Below, piece by piece: positions 13,401-24,654 of a stretch of 64,000 nt of DNA (its first letter is position 1; the number at the start of each line of letters is the position of its first letter). The DNA is from Trissonchulus latispiculum (Eukaryota > Nematoda > Enoplea > Enoplida > Ironidae), in NCBI GenBank assembly GCA_030248195.1, contig JASAND010004338.1, forward strand, positions 1-64,000, read 5' to 3'. Made by a program: the position numbers and the translations under genes. Under the pieces are notes generated by a model. That model ran no database searches, had not been told where the DNA came from, and worked only from the letters and a program-made list of their open reading frames with translations.

Positions 13401-13758
13401 AATTTGAAAAAAAACCCTGGACTCACACGACAACTATTGACAGAAACCAATAACCTATACTTTTCCACAAACTTATTAAAAACTAAAATCAACTTCAACC
13501 CCTCTCATCATACCATTACCAGAACAGTTGACAAACTACAAACAAATCAATACATCATAAACACCACTAACCTCTAACCAAATCAGCATATTCGCTCAAT
13601 TTTGAACGAGACTCCCAACTAGGCTCCCAAACAACCTTGTACTTTTGACAACCACCACCAGTATATTTCTGGACTATCTTTTGAACACCATACTCCACCA
13701 TTCCAACACCACCAGAGTTTCCACGACGCCCACTCGGACGGCCACTAACACGCGGCAT
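10295..13758 (-). CDS. Chromodomain-like spliced gene inside the CACTG element (partial model)
   Basis: Read on the minus strand, 13758-13572 starts at an ATG and encodes MPRVSGRPSGRRG, then VQKIVQKYTGG, then QKYKVVWEPSWESRSKL. The YkVvWEp...W.....L spacing resembles a chromodomain, a methyl-lysine-binding module common in retroelement and transposon proteins. Donor AGAG/GTTAGT and acceptor TGTTTTAG join in phase to 12006-11932 (FEERVAVSGG, then NFPLPVVHENDA). A final exon 10439-10295 (IQERTVGTNTTIG ... SERAARIFVEADDELIENL) ends at TAG. At least one linking exon, of length 1 mod 3, is missing from the model. The start could also be an acceptor further upstream. The full protein was not identified. 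Confidence 0.4.
10565..10962 (+). CDS. Possible + strand exon pair (unidentified)
   Basis: 10565-10616 (TTTTTCAG acceptor, GTATGA donor) and 10880-10962 (TTTTATAG acceptor, GTAAGT donor) join in phase 0 and read RRYIGSINCLNVYEKK, then KYFKMRKGCTEAVPRTLPIF. The frame can continue from an acceptor at 11031 to a stop at 11276, though that part is AT-biased. The second exon also reads plausibly on the minus strand, so the strand is uncertain. Confidence 0.2.
11496..11875. mobile_element. GGGCTT-type TIR element (copy 1)
   Basis: The left end TGGGCTTATTCTAGGG and right end CAGTAGATAAAGCCCA are inverted repeats. The interior matches 32566-32877. CCCAAC recurs on both sides, consistent with a 7-bp duplication with one mismatch. 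Internal frames are not conserved between copies. Confidence 0.65.
11932..12006 (-). CDS. 75-bp exon following the chromodomain-like exon
   Basis: It is bounded by TTTTAG/AG and C/GTATGT. Joined to the preceding exon it gives ADLVREFEERV in frame. The intron on its 3' side contains a GGGCTT-type TIR element. Confidence 0.45.
12120..12203 (-). mobile_element. tRNA-derived SINE head, degraded
   Basis: On the minus strand TGGTGTAGTGGTTGCA resembles a Pol III A box and GTTGTTCTATTTCTGG a decayed B box at tRNA spacing. The start CGTGGTGTAGTGGT matches the head at 62370, so this is a dispersed family. Confidence 0.5.
12204..13571. other. Intron-like and repeat sequence inside the CACTG element
   Basis: The phrase CACATAACTTCTAYA...CTCTGTACA occurs twice (12220-12258, 12401-12440). 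CACACTTTTTCTTAGAAAAA occurs several times near 12760 and 13340. No exon was seen. Confidence 0.4.
13572..13758 (-). CDS. Exon with chromodomain-like segment
   Basis: Basic Gly-rich N-terminus followed by the chromodomain-like stretch ending ADLVR. The donor AGAG/GTTAGT is close to consensus. The ATG at 13758 is a guess, because the frame remains open upstream. Confidence 0.45.
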
Positions 13759-13903
13759 CAGACGATAATCCAAAAACCAACAAACAAAGAATAGACGATT
13801 CCAATAGAGAATGAATATACCAACGCAGCTAAAACACATACATAAAACCATAGTTGTAACGCAGTTGCCAGACGCCCCCCATGTCGGAGGCTCCCCACCC
13901 CAA

Positions 13904-13912
13904 CTTTTTATA
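13904..13912 (-). promoter_or_regulatory. TATA-like box upstream of the minus-strand chromodomain-like exon
   Basis: TATAAAAAG on the minus strand lies about 145 bp upstream of the candidate ATG at 13758. This is suggestive only, because AT-rich DNA gives frequent matches. Confidence 0.2.
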
Positions 13913-14119
13913 GCGGAGCACCTCTGGTGACCCCCTACCCTCCTGCAGAATCTCACAACCCTCCCCTACAAAATTCTTTCTATTTTTATGCAAAATACTC
14001 CAATAGCAAATTTTTGAATTTTTTCAAATAATTCTCTCCACTAATATTTTCCAAATAATTCTATCTATTTTTATTCCAAAAAAAATTTGTCCGAAAAAAA
14101 TTTTCCCTCGTTTACATAT

Positions 14120-14660
14120 AACCATAATGTAACAATTATTCCAACTTATTGATCCTACCACCACCCTCAACGTTTTCGCAAATCACACCTATGCAAACAA
14201 GACGCCCCACAATGACCCCTGGGAACATGGGGAGCCGCCTATGGGAAATGAAAGGGGGGGGGGCCCTCACCGTTTGTGGAGGAGGCCTTCAACGTTTGGG
14301 GCGGGGGGGGAAGTTTTGCCGTTTCTATTGTTTTAGCAAATTTTCAAACGTTTTCAAATAATTCTTTCTATTTTTATTCCAAAAAATCAAATTTTATTCC
14401 AAAAAATCAAATTTTTCCTTCCATAATGTAAAAATTTGGAGGGATCTACGCCCCCAAAATTTTCAAACTTTTTCTAACAATTCTTTCTATTTTTATTCCA
14501 AAAAACAAATTTTTCCTTCCATAATGTAAACGTTTGGAGGGATCTACGCCCACCCTCAACGTTTTCTCAAATTACAAATTTTTCCATATTATTGATCCTA
14601 CCCCCACCCTCAACGTTTTCTGAAATTACACCTATGGAAACAAGCCCCACCCCCAAAAAA
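14120..14660. repeat. Interspersed 'CACCCTCAACGTTTTC' repeats
   Basis: The phrase CACCCTCAACGTTTTC occurs at about 14161, 14549 and 14605. ATTCTTTCTATTTTTATTCC occurs several times between them, with G-runs. The structure is that of a degraded tandem or mobile repeat. Confidence 0.6.
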
Positions 14661-14907
14661 CCTCTGGGACTGCGACTATGGGAAGTACCCCCCCCAAAGA
14701 CCTCTGGCAAATAGCGAAATATAAATACAAGCATTTACCAACTGTTCCAATTCCACCCCCAACTAACTTTCACTCTTATTACACCTATAAGAACAATCCC
14801 CCCCCCCCTACGATCCGAAAGAAGGGGACAGCAAAGAGCCAAAAGAATGGGAGGGCGGGGGGGAAACCTGTGTGAAATGAAGGGGGGGGCAGCGGGAAAA
14901 AAGAGGG

Positions 14908-14979
14908 CGCCATCTTGTAGAAGCCCGCCATTTTGTAGGAGCCCGCCATGTTGTATGAGCCCGCCATGTTGTATGCCAC
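14908..14979 (+). repeat. 18-bp tandem repeat with YY1-like GCCATNTTG cores
   Basis: Four units read CGCCATCTTGTAGAAGCC, CGCCATTTTGTAGGAGCC and two of the CGCCATGTTGTAT type. The first contains the YY1 consensus core. Regulatory function is inference. Confidence 0.7.
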
Positions 14980-15289
14980 TGTATTAGCTACTATTCTTGT
15001 TGGCATAACATAAAATGTTACTCTGTGAAAGCCAATGAAATAGCAATAGTTTTTTATATTATGAGTGTTTTGATTCCCTGTCTCAACAGCCCGTCTCCAA
15101 AATCCCAGTTTAGCTAGCACTGTGCTATCCCAGACGTTAGCCTGTCACGCAGGCCTTAGCCTGTCATTCTTCTTAGCCTGTCAAGCCTACATTTATCCGA
15201 GCACAACATCAAAGAAACCGTGCCGCTTTTTGCTCGATGACAGGCTAGTGCGATACGCACCAATTGGTTGCCCGAAAAATGACACGTTT

Positions 15290-15646
15290 AGACTAATTTT
15301 TGGGGCGTTGCCTCACGGGAACGATTACTTTTGAGCAATAATATTTTGAAAAAAGCTCTTCGGCAGGATTTAGATATTGTATTTAGCTACCACATGAGCT
15401 ATAGAACGTTTCGAACGGTTTTGATTTGGGTAAGTTATCGTTGTCAGAAACGAAAAATCCAAAGTTCCGGTTTTAGGCCATTTCCAATAGGACTTGGAAA
15501 TTTTGAATGGCTGTAACTTTTTTATTCCTGGACAAATCATCTCAAATTTCAATGGACTACGTACGGCCCTAGGGAGTGTCAATGGGCGCAATTTGAGCGA
15601 AATCCGTGAGGGTCGAATTTTTGACCCAAGTAGCCCCTCCTCTTAA
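15290..15646. mobile_element. TTAA element A, single-arm copy
   Basis: Matches the right arm at 1383-1712 and extends to the intact terminus, whose inverted complement is TTAAGAGGAGGGGCTACTTG. No left arm is present. Confidence 0.7.
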
Positions 15647-16035
15647 ATATTAGAATGTATATATGCACATGTGGAATAACTGGTTGACAGAACTGATTTT
15701 TTCAAGATTTGATTTCATAAAACGATTCAGCTCATCATGAGCTTCAAAACGATGTATAGATCTCTGTATAACTACCAAAATTGAGCAAGTTATAAACATT
15801 TCAATCTGGGTATCCAAACGCTGTCACTGTCAGCTGCACTGTTTGACCCCATACATTTTGCTGCATCAGCCAAGCAGGTTTCATCCAGCTCAACCAAAAG
15901 CAGGAGAGTAGTTTTGGAGTTGTGACTGCATTCCAGTCAGGTACCGGCTACGCAGTCCAGTCTTTGGTTGAGCTTGCGGGTCTTGTTATCCTCAAGAGTT
16001 TTGACAACTGCATTGTAAACTAACAAAACTAGCGC

Positions 16036-17278
16036 TTAAGGGGGGGGTCCATTTTTGGCCGATTTTTGACCATCTCCGATTTTGCTCATTTTCACATATG
16101 TTGTTCTCCGATTGGTATATTTTAACGAGTTTTCGAAATTAAAGTCGGATCTTTTACGGTTAATGAGTAATTTCACTTCAAAGTTGAGATCTCATGTGTT
16201 AAACATAGGAAACTGAAAAAGTTTCAATTTTTTGACTAGTGTCAAAAAATCTAGAAACTGGGCAAAGATTATCAGCATAATTTGGTATCATTAGAAACGT
16301 CTATTTGTATACTTTAATTTGTTGGAATTAGATTTTTGAATTAGACCTTTGATTTTTTTAAATAATTTTTGAAGCTTGCTGACTGTGAAATTTGACGTTT
16401 TTCGTTGTTGAAAACTGGGGTGTTTCAATTTTGATCAAGCATTACATAAATTAAAAGGCCAAACTAAAAAATCTGATTCCAACAAATCACAGTATATAAG
16501 CAGACGTTTCTAACAATACCAAATGATGCTGATAATCTTTGCCCAGTTTCGAGATTTTTTGTCACTAAAAATTTGGTTTTTTTACCAAAATTTTGAATTT
16601 TTTCGATTTTTGCATATTACGTGAGACCGTTGCAATCAGCAGCTACCAAATGCCAAAATATCTCGTTTCTCGTTATTTCTGGTGGCTGTAGTTCAGTGTT
16701 AACCACAATTATTCCAGCTAAGTAGCCCAACGTGGTCGCTGCATCCCAAACTGTCGGACTGTTACCCATATAGCAAAAATATCGATTTTTTCAAATTTCT
16801 CAAAATATGATAAATTTGACATCAATCGAAAGCTCTTAATGCGGTGAACGTTTTTTCTTCTTGGGCTATGGTCCGCAAATGCACCAAATTAAAGTTAATG
16901 GCTGTTAAAGGGTTTTGTTATCTAACCTCAACATTGGCCTTGCTGCTCCTTAAAAGTCGTTAAAAAAGGCATGAAATCACGTTTAGCCTGCCAACACCGG
17001 GACAAAATTAATTCTTTAGATCAATTTTCAAATGCACATCCCATTGAAGCTCCAAAATCGAAGACTGTATAAGGAAAATTGCCTTAGTCTCAAGCGGTAC
17101 CCTCGTTTCGCCCATTATTACAATTGCAAGCAGTTGATAGCTCGTAACTCGTGGAGACATGGATGAAACAACTCAATATTTAAACCTGGTACGTACAACA
17201 TGTGTGGCTACATTATGTGTAAAAATGAGCGAAATCCGTGACTACAAATTTTTTCATGGTGGACCCCCCCCCCCTTAA
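16036..17278. mobile_element. TTAA element D with internal inverted repeat
   Basis: TTAA at 16036-16039 and 17275-17278 flank GGGGGGGGTCCA and TGGACCCCCCCCCCC. Arms 16210-16340 and 16470-16570 are inverted copies around AT-rich sequence. It sits inside the CACTG element, so it arrived with or after it. Confidence 0.75.
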
Positions 17279-18150
17279 CCAGTCAAAGTGGGTCACGGGC
17301 CCTGATCTTGAACGGCACGTTTCTCAATAGCAGGCTGAGCCACCTGAAGCTAAGTTCAAGATGTTCAACCTCAAAACATAGAAACTGTACATATTCATGC
17401 ATCAAAACTTTCAAATTGGCGTTGGTTTAGTTTGATCATGGCAAATCTTATTTTTAGCGTGATGTTTACGTATGTCAGCAGCAGCGAGATCTGCAAAACA
17501 AATGGCTGTAGAATTGTTAATTTTCAATTTGGTGTTAACTGAAGGGCGGCTAATTTACATATTCGAGCTCAGCGACAATGAATATTAAAACCAGAAATAG
17601 CTATTGGTATGAACACGACATATGCATATATATGCGTATACAATTTCTAAACCCCCTTGTATGTTTAGCATACAGAGAAAAATTGACGGAACAGGTTTTA
17701 TATGCTGCGGAGAGAAATGGACGTACAGAATAATGTATAATAGCCGGCTACGCTGAGGCGTAGCCGGAAAAACTTTTTCAAGTTTCATGTCGATAGTTTC
17801 TGACATAATTGTTCCTACTTCTTCTGTTTACAGAATAGTGGAAGCAATCTTTTTTGGCCATTACGTACCTTGGGGGGTACCGGTGGCAGGGTCTAAGGCC
17901 TATAAAAAGGGTTGCAATCCCTTTTTATTGGAATCAATCCAATCCAAATGGATAGCTACAACAAAATCTTTTAATTGCTAATATCCAGAGCGTTAGATGG
18001 CCGACAGTGGATATTGTGGAGTATCCGAAGATTAAACATCGAAAGGCATTGATAAGTAATGTATATCCGGTTCCTATCGTCTGTAATGTCCCTCTTTGCG
18101 CCACAGTATTATAGAGCATATTCGTTTTGTTTTCCGCTATTATTCTAGGT
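17279..18150. other. Right interior of CACTG element, nothing recognised
   Basis: No domain-bearing frame or RNA gene. A small palindromic TAGCCGGCTACGCTGAGGCG lies near 17745. Confidence 0.35.
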
Positions 18151-18430
18151 TGAACAAAAACCTAACAAATACCAGTTATCCCTTAATTTTAGGTACTAAC
18201 CCTCTATTTTTCACGGATAACAGTTACCTTGGAATATATGGTAAAAGCTATGAAAGTTAATTTGGTAACAAGTCGCCAATTTTAATTGTTTGCTGCCATC
18301 CCAAATTATTAGATACCGGTTATCTAATTAGTTGGGATGTCACAAGTTCCCTATCTAAGAAAAATAGATAACTGTTATGCAATATTTTTTACAGTGAACA
18401 ATACTTGCCTGAAAGGAATCACCACCTTAA

Positions 18431-19164
18431 GAAATCTATTCAGGAGTGTAATTCTTGGTTAATGCAAGCGCTCATACCTAACACATTTAAGGCGGTAGTA
18501 CCACAAGCGAGATTTCCACGTAATTTTTTGTATGGACGAAGCAATCTTAAAAATTTAGACGAATTAAGTCTGCTTGGCAGGCTATCCTTGCACAAAAGTT
18601 TAGTGTCTGAGAGTGCATAATTGGCTACCTACGGTAATGGTTTTGCGCATGTGTCGCGGGCCGTGGGGTAGACGACCAGCGCAGGCAGAGTTAAAGAGCA
18701 GTGGATCTTCACTAATCTTATCAGAGTCTTAGCTTAGGCAATAGGTACACTTCACGATCTTTTACTTTGACAATATAGCAAGCACACAGTTTATTGAACA
18801 CCACTTGACTCCACCAGCACAAATACCAAGACCCCCACGAATAACACAAAAGCAAACTATTCCAAGCCGAAGTACCGTAAGACGATTGCGATTACATAAT
18901 ACCTTCAATTTGTTTCCAATCCCAAAAACAGTCTAAAGTTAGTTTCTCTCTAAATTTCCCATAGGTATTACAAGTTTCCAGCTCTTAGCTTTTCCAACAA
19001 AATATTCTAGCTTGTTGCTAGCTTTTTGGGCTAAGAAACTTCTAGAATATTCTTTGTTCTTGCCAGATTGAGTAAGCAGCAAGCCCAAAGCCAATTTCTA
19101 ATTCCTGCTTAAAATCTATCATTGTCAGAACTAAGAAGACCAAGTCTTTCTACAAAACCCAATT
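18431..19164. other. Intergenic, nothing recognised
   Basis: Contains short A/T-rich and CTAGCTT/AGCTTGTTGCTAG inverted motifs near 19005-19030. No gene seen. Confidence 0.35.
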
Positions 19165-19574
19165 TGGAAGCCCAATTTTGCTTAGCCTTACAAACACTTT
19201 CTTCCTGAATTACGGTAGCAACGGAATAACTACGACATTGCTAGCATGGACAATAATAATTAACATATAAGCACAATATAAGAATACAATGAACGTTTAC
19301 GTTTATTAGTTACGTAGCAATTATTACAGTGTCTACCGTATGTCCTTTTGTATCTAATTTGACTGCCTAGCTTTGCTCATGATTAAGGTTATTAAGTGTT
19401 AAGACCAACTATTTCTAATTCAGTTCTTGTTTGAATTACTGAGCCAAGTTTACTATGCACTATGTATTGCTGTACCTAGCTCTTCTAAGTTATTCCTTAC
19501 ATATGTTCGCAGATTTCTAATTTAGTTTCAATTTCAAATTTAGTTTCAGTCACTACAAAGCTAGCTCTGTCACA
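19165..19574 (-). repeat. Left LTR-like repeat
   Basis: Begins TGGAAGCCCAATTTTGC and ends CTCTGTCACA on the + strand. Paired with 23992-24413. Confidence 0.75.
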
Positions 19575-21412
19575 TATCTCCCTCCCTCGCAAAAATTGGT
19601 CCTCCACTTTGGAATTGAAGTACTACCGGCTACTACCGAACAGAACAAAACCGCCAGCCGTTGCGGAAACCTAGGTAACCGTAAATGAAAAAATGAACCG
19701 CTACATCTGGCCAGACTAAAATAATTTAAGCCGAAGGTGAAAAGGAAATAACGAAGAAAATCAGTTATAAGATCAGGGCCTACTGCCTGGCCTGTCTGCA
19801 TCTAGTACGGACTTAACAAAAGTCGGTAACAAGCTCAGCTTCAAAAGTTTATTCGGGGGCGTGCACTAAAAGGACCGTAGTCCTTTGCGCGCCATGGAAA
19901 ATCATGAGATCTCGAGAAAGTAAATACATGTATATATATAAAAAGTATATATATACGCTTCGTGTAATCTTTTTCTTAATTTTGGTGCAGTCTTTTTCTA
20001 AATTTTTTTTACTAACAGGTCAAGCTACCGCGGTCTTCAGCCGCCCGTTGTCTTGTATTTATTGTCTACTAACCCTGCCGTGACCTTGCCGCTTGCACGC
20101 ATACGCATTGTCATGGTAGATGTAATACACTGTTGTACGTGGACGCGGCGTAAGGGGCTGGGCGGCCGCGGGGCAAATCACGTGCTGCATTAAACTACAT
20201 TTACTAACCCCATGTGATTTGCTCGGGATTCCCCCCCCAAAATTAAAAAAAAAGAAGAAACAAGAGGAAGATTGCAGCACATGGTATCCATTAAAGTTTG
20301 GGTTTTTCCAAGACTTGTCGTCGTCTTCAAAAGACTGATGCTGCACACATGTAGTAATAGTTGCGGCAAACTGGACTACTATCAGCAGGGATTCAGCGAA
20401 ATCCAAAAGATACTATTACACAATTGCCAAATTTAGAACGATAAGAGAATAGTGTTACGTGAACCCCAACAAGAAAGAGGCCAAGTTATGAGGTTACATT
20501 AAAGTTATAAAATGCAAGGGTGAAAGTGCAGTATGCTCAGTTACTTTTAGCAGGAAATTGAGTATTATAAGGTTACATTTTGCCAGGAGAAACTTATTGG
20601 CCTGCTAATTCACAAGAGCCCAATCACTGAAACCTGGCTGAAACCCAACGTGCCTTGGTAGCCAAGGAAATACCTTTACCACGCACCGTCAGAAGGAATC
20701 AAGGTGAGAAACTATCGGCCGATTGCACCAAATAAGAATAAGATTAGAATAGACTTATTCCTATTATATTCCGGAGTTTATTTACAGCAAACAAGTATAG
20801 CAGAGAAGCGGTAACATAGTAGATAGCAGAGCCAACAAAACAGAGTCAAACGCCAGATCAAGACTTTCGGCTGAAGGCGGCCTTTTCTGACTTTGTTTAT
20901 TCCTTTTATAATAGTTCAACTTGTGCGTCATTCCTGGCTAGCAATTAGTCTTTGGCTGTATCAATTTATTCACTTTCTTTCAGACGATTTAGTCTGTTTA
21001 GCTTTGGGATATTCGACCGAGTTTGTTTTCCTATATTTTGCACAAGCAGTGACTAATTTTAACAGTCCCACTATTTCTCAAAAAGGCTTCGTTTCTTATC
21101 TTCCAATACGCGTTTTTGCACATTTTTCAGCCTGACATTAGTTTACAGTTACTTCACGCATTATTACACCAAAAACCAGACTCTAAACATTAATACAAGT
21201 CAGTGGTCGGACCATTAGTTGTAAAATAAACTTTTCTCATTTCAGTCTCAGGTTTTCCTCATTTTTCTCTTTAATCTTTTTCTCACTTATTTTCTTACTT
21301 TTAAAAGCTTGTTTCTGCAACCCGTCACACTTATAGGGCGAAACAAATTAGGTTGAATAGACTACTTAATAAGTTACCGTATGACTAGGATATACTATGG
21401 AATTTAATTTTT
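19575..21412. other. Interior of LTR-like unit, non-coding
   Basis: No frame with recognisable domains on either strand. A GC-rich patch at 20080-20180 and a short NYRPIA-like reading at 20710 were the only points looked at twice. Confidence 0.4.
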
Positions 21413-21414
21413 TT

Positions 21415-23395
21415 AGACAAACCATGTCCAGAAATTGGAAAGGGCGTACCCCGGAAGAACGGTATGTCCCGTAACCAGCCGGACATCCACATTGGGACGC
21501 CAGGTTGGCACAGTTGACAGCAAGTGTCCTTGCTGGTGTCCATTTGATCTGGACCGTCTCTCAGCACGAACGGGCGTTCCCCATAATCTCACGATTGGCG
21601 GCGGAACGCCGGTTCTGTTCTCTGGACACGGAGGGCTTGGACAATGATAGCGATCGCTACGCACTGTCCAGAGTCAATATTCTTCAGTTGGCTTTTTCCG
21701 ACAATCCGGAAGACGTTCATATACTGCGTTGGCTACCTAATCAGTGGCGGCCAAGCCATTCCACAGAATCTTCTGGACTTCCTCTCCTCCGGGGAATGTT
21801 ACTTGGGGATGCCACAGCGACGTCCAGTGCCTGTACGACACTGTTCCGGTCCTGATTAGGGGAACGGTCGAGCTCTCCAATCTAGGGCATTCTGCGGCGG
21901 TTGGCTACTTTGCCAAGCTTCCTCATGGATAAAGTCAGAGCCTTAACGATCAACTGTGGCAAATGTTTGGCCAGAGGGAGGAAAAGAACAACGAAATCCA
22001 GCGGTATGGGAAATCCAGCGGAAATCCAGCGGTAGATCTATTACCCACTATCCCGCAGTTGACCTATGCCATTCGACGATGCTATCAGTCAATGGAGTAT
22101 CGCTCACCATTGCTTCGTCCGGCTGCTGGGTGAATCTTATGGTTTTGCTGACGCGGAGCCTATTTTGAATCGTTGTCAGATTAGCTACTCCACCAAGACA
22201 CTGCCACTGGGGGCGCCTAGCCGTGGTAAGGGTCAAGGTGGAATCCTCGTCAGGGTACCCCGGATAGAAGCCGGGAAATTGGAAACAGCCCAATTTCCGC
22301 TCCCGCAGATCCTGGGATGGGAGATGTCACTTCCACTCAGGGGGCTGGTCCTTCTAGTAATGTGGTTCAGCAACCTGAAGCTGGTGCTGTGTTGGCCTCT
22401 GAAACCGATGACTCGGACGAGTTTTTCTCACGGTATGGCGGACCCCTTGCACCGATCCCTGACGACTGACTTGACTCTGATCAGACTCTAATAGCAGCTA
22501 TCATACGGCCGTTTTCCCTCCTCTCGCGAATGATGCTGAAGCTGTACCTCATTTGGTAACTACCCAACAACCTGTTCCTCCCCGGCATCTATTCGAAATT
22601 CTTTCGGAATTTTTGACCCAGGCCGTACAGGATCGTAGCTCCCATTTTCCGTTAGCGGATGCATTGCTTGCATTCAACGTCCAATATCCCCATCGCTCTC
22701 TCAGCGACTATGTGGTGTCGCACTCTTCGGCCGATTCGGCTCAGCGGCAAGTGGAGTTTACGGTCGGAGGAGTCGGAGTTTCCGCCACCGGTGTTTCCCC
22801 CGAAAGCTGCCCTTTAAAGCGTGGGCGAGCTATTGTTTTTGATTGTAGATCCTGGTATTGGGCCCCTTGATCCACTTGAATCCTTTCTTCTAGAAACAGA
22901 ACTTCCCTTGATCAGCCTCTAATATGACAACGAACTTTGGATGGAGGGGGAGGTTCGATTTTTTGGTAAAGGGTCCCCTTTTAGCAACTTTTCCAAATGC
23001 CCAGTGGTTATTGATGACATCGAGTTTAACTGTACAGAACAGTACTACCAGTATTCAAAGGCTCTATTTTTTGGTCGAACCGATATAGCCAAGAAACTTA
23101 TGGAGGCTTCTTCACCCGCTACCTAGAAGCGTTAGGGACGGAGTTTTGAGGAATACAACAGTGCTACCTGGCGACAGGTAGCCCGGTACTATATGTATCG
23201 CGCTCTCTATGCAAAATCTTCTCAAAACCCGACTACTTTCGTCACTTAATGGAAACGGGGACACGCCTCCTCATGGAATTCAGTCCCAATGACTCGTACT
23301 GGGGCACCGGGATTGCAACTCCCCTAAACCAAGGCTGGAGCGGAGGCAACCATACGGGGCTGCTGCTAATGCTGATCCGCAGCCACCTGTCTTAA
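21415..23395 (+). pseudogene. Broken reading frame: DEDD exonuclease-like part, linker and NADAR domain
   Basis: Coding signal runs for about 2 kb but changes frame several times and has internal stops. Around 21619 it reads CSLDTEGLD followed by VNILQLAFSD and VHILRW, the Exo I D-x-E strand and next strand of an RNase D-like 3'-5' exonuclease. Near 21801 WGCHSDVQCLYD then VELSNLG fit Exo II. A low-complexity linker (about 22330-22700) follows. From 22941 the frame reads FFGKGSPFSNF, then IDDIEFNCTEQYYQYSKA. Its end reads NDSYWGTG, then GGNHTGLLLMLIRSHL and TAA. These are the N- and C-terminal signatures of NADAR (YbiA-like) domains, which act on ADP-ribose-related N-glycosidic bonds. An Exo III motif was not found. 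I know no named family with this combination. Confidence 0.55.
22941..23395 (+). pseudogene. NADAR (YbiA-like) domain remnant
   Basis: SPFSNF..PV.IDDIEF...EQYYQY.KA...G opens the domain, and YWG.G...N..G..LM.IR..L closes it, about 150 codons in all, the usual domain length. There is a TAG at 23124-23126 and at least one frameshift between the two ends, so it is not translatable as it stands. Confidence 0.7.
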
Positions 23396-23991
23396 CTGTG
23401 ACAATTCACTCAGTTCAATCGTGCATACACTGTATAGACCTGTACGTACAGTATACCAGTTTTAAAAAAAACTAAAAAATCTGTTCTATCTGCTTGGTAG
23501 TTTATTGTACGTTTTGAAGTCCTTCTTCGTAGCTCTGTACTTGTACAACAACCTTGTTCTTATATATTTTCTTATCTGCTGTTGTATTCAGTATCTTAAC
23601 TTGTTACATAGGACTGATAATACTATTAGCGTTTATGGAAGCATATAGCTGTACCTAAATAGAACATGTTAATTAGCGTATATTGATCAGCGACAGTCGT
23701 GTTCTGAGGTTTGTAATTCTTCATAGGTAAATGCCTAAAGATGTTAGTTAGACGTACTTTATGTGTACAAATAATATACCTGTTCAATGGTTGGTTTCCA
23801 AACGCTAATGCGATGCTAATGCGATTGTTTTGTCTTCTGTTATTAGGCTACTTAATCTTTTACTACGTCTCGTCTTATATGATCTATGCACTATTAATAG
23901 AAACGAACTGTAGAATTTCACTGCTGTATGCAACCCTACGCCTTTTGGAATTTAGAACGTTTATATATATATATATATAAGCTGATTAATT
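23396..23991. other. Interior of LTR-like unit between NADAR remnant and right repeat
   Basis: AT-rich sequence ending in a short (TA)n tract. A primer-binding site expected beside the repeat on the minus strand was not recognised. Confidence 0.4.
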
Positions 23992-24413
23992 TGGAAGCCC
24001 AATTTTGCTTAGCCTTACAAACACTTTCTTCCTGAATTGCGGTAGCAACGGAATAACTACTTGCTAGCTTGGACAATAATAATTAACATATAAGCACAGC
24101 ATAGGAATACAATGAACCTTTACATTTATTAGTTACGTAGCAATTATTACAGTGTCTACCGTATGTCTTATAATAATTTTCTTTTGTATCTAATTTGACT
24201 GCCTAGCTTTGCTCATGACTAAGGTTATTATCTAAGTGTTAAGACCTACTATTTCTAATTCAGTTCTTATTTGAATTACTGAGCCAAGTTTACTATGCAC
24301 TACGTATTGTTGTACCTAGCTCTAAGTTATTCTTTACCTAAGTTCGCAGATTTCTAATTTAGTTTCGATTTCAAATTTAATTTAATTTACTACAAAACTA
24401 ACTCTGTCTCACA
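23992..24413 (-). repeat. Right LTR-like repeat
   Basis: Same order of sequence as 19165-19574 with small indels (for example extra TATAATAATTTT near 24170). Ends CTCTGTCTCACA. Confidence 0.75.
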
Positions 24414-24654
24414 TGAACAAATAGCCAAAATTTTATTTAAGCCTTATCTGATAAACTTGACTCAACGATGTAAAATAGCACAAAAAGAGCTTTGAAATGT
24501 TGTTCATACCTCTTCTGTGCGTGGTTTCTATCAAAAATTACAGATAGTTTTACTTCTGGCTATTTAGGTTGACCGTTTGCACAAATAATGTCATGTAAGA
24601 ACAGTTTATTCAGAATTAAATCTATTGGGCGGGGCAGCCCCGCCCCCACAAATT

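Larger units (their letters stand above)
19165..24413 (-). mobile_element. Element flanked by about 410-bp LTR-like direct repeats
   Basis: Direct repeats 19165-19574 and 23992-24413 are about 90% alike by eye and run TG...CA. On the minus strand a purine tract GCGAGGGAGGGAGA lies two bases from the repeat starting TGTGACAGAG, as a 3' polypurine tract next to a 3' LTR would. No primer-binding site, reverse transcriptase or target duplication was found. The only coding remnant runs on the opposite strand. Possibilities are a non-autonomous LTR element, or a different element class bounded by direct repeats. Confidence 0.5.

Noticed and set aside
20640..20720. Reverse transcriptase NYRPIA-like reading
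   Set aside because: Only six residues, flanked by stops, and no other RT motif nearby.
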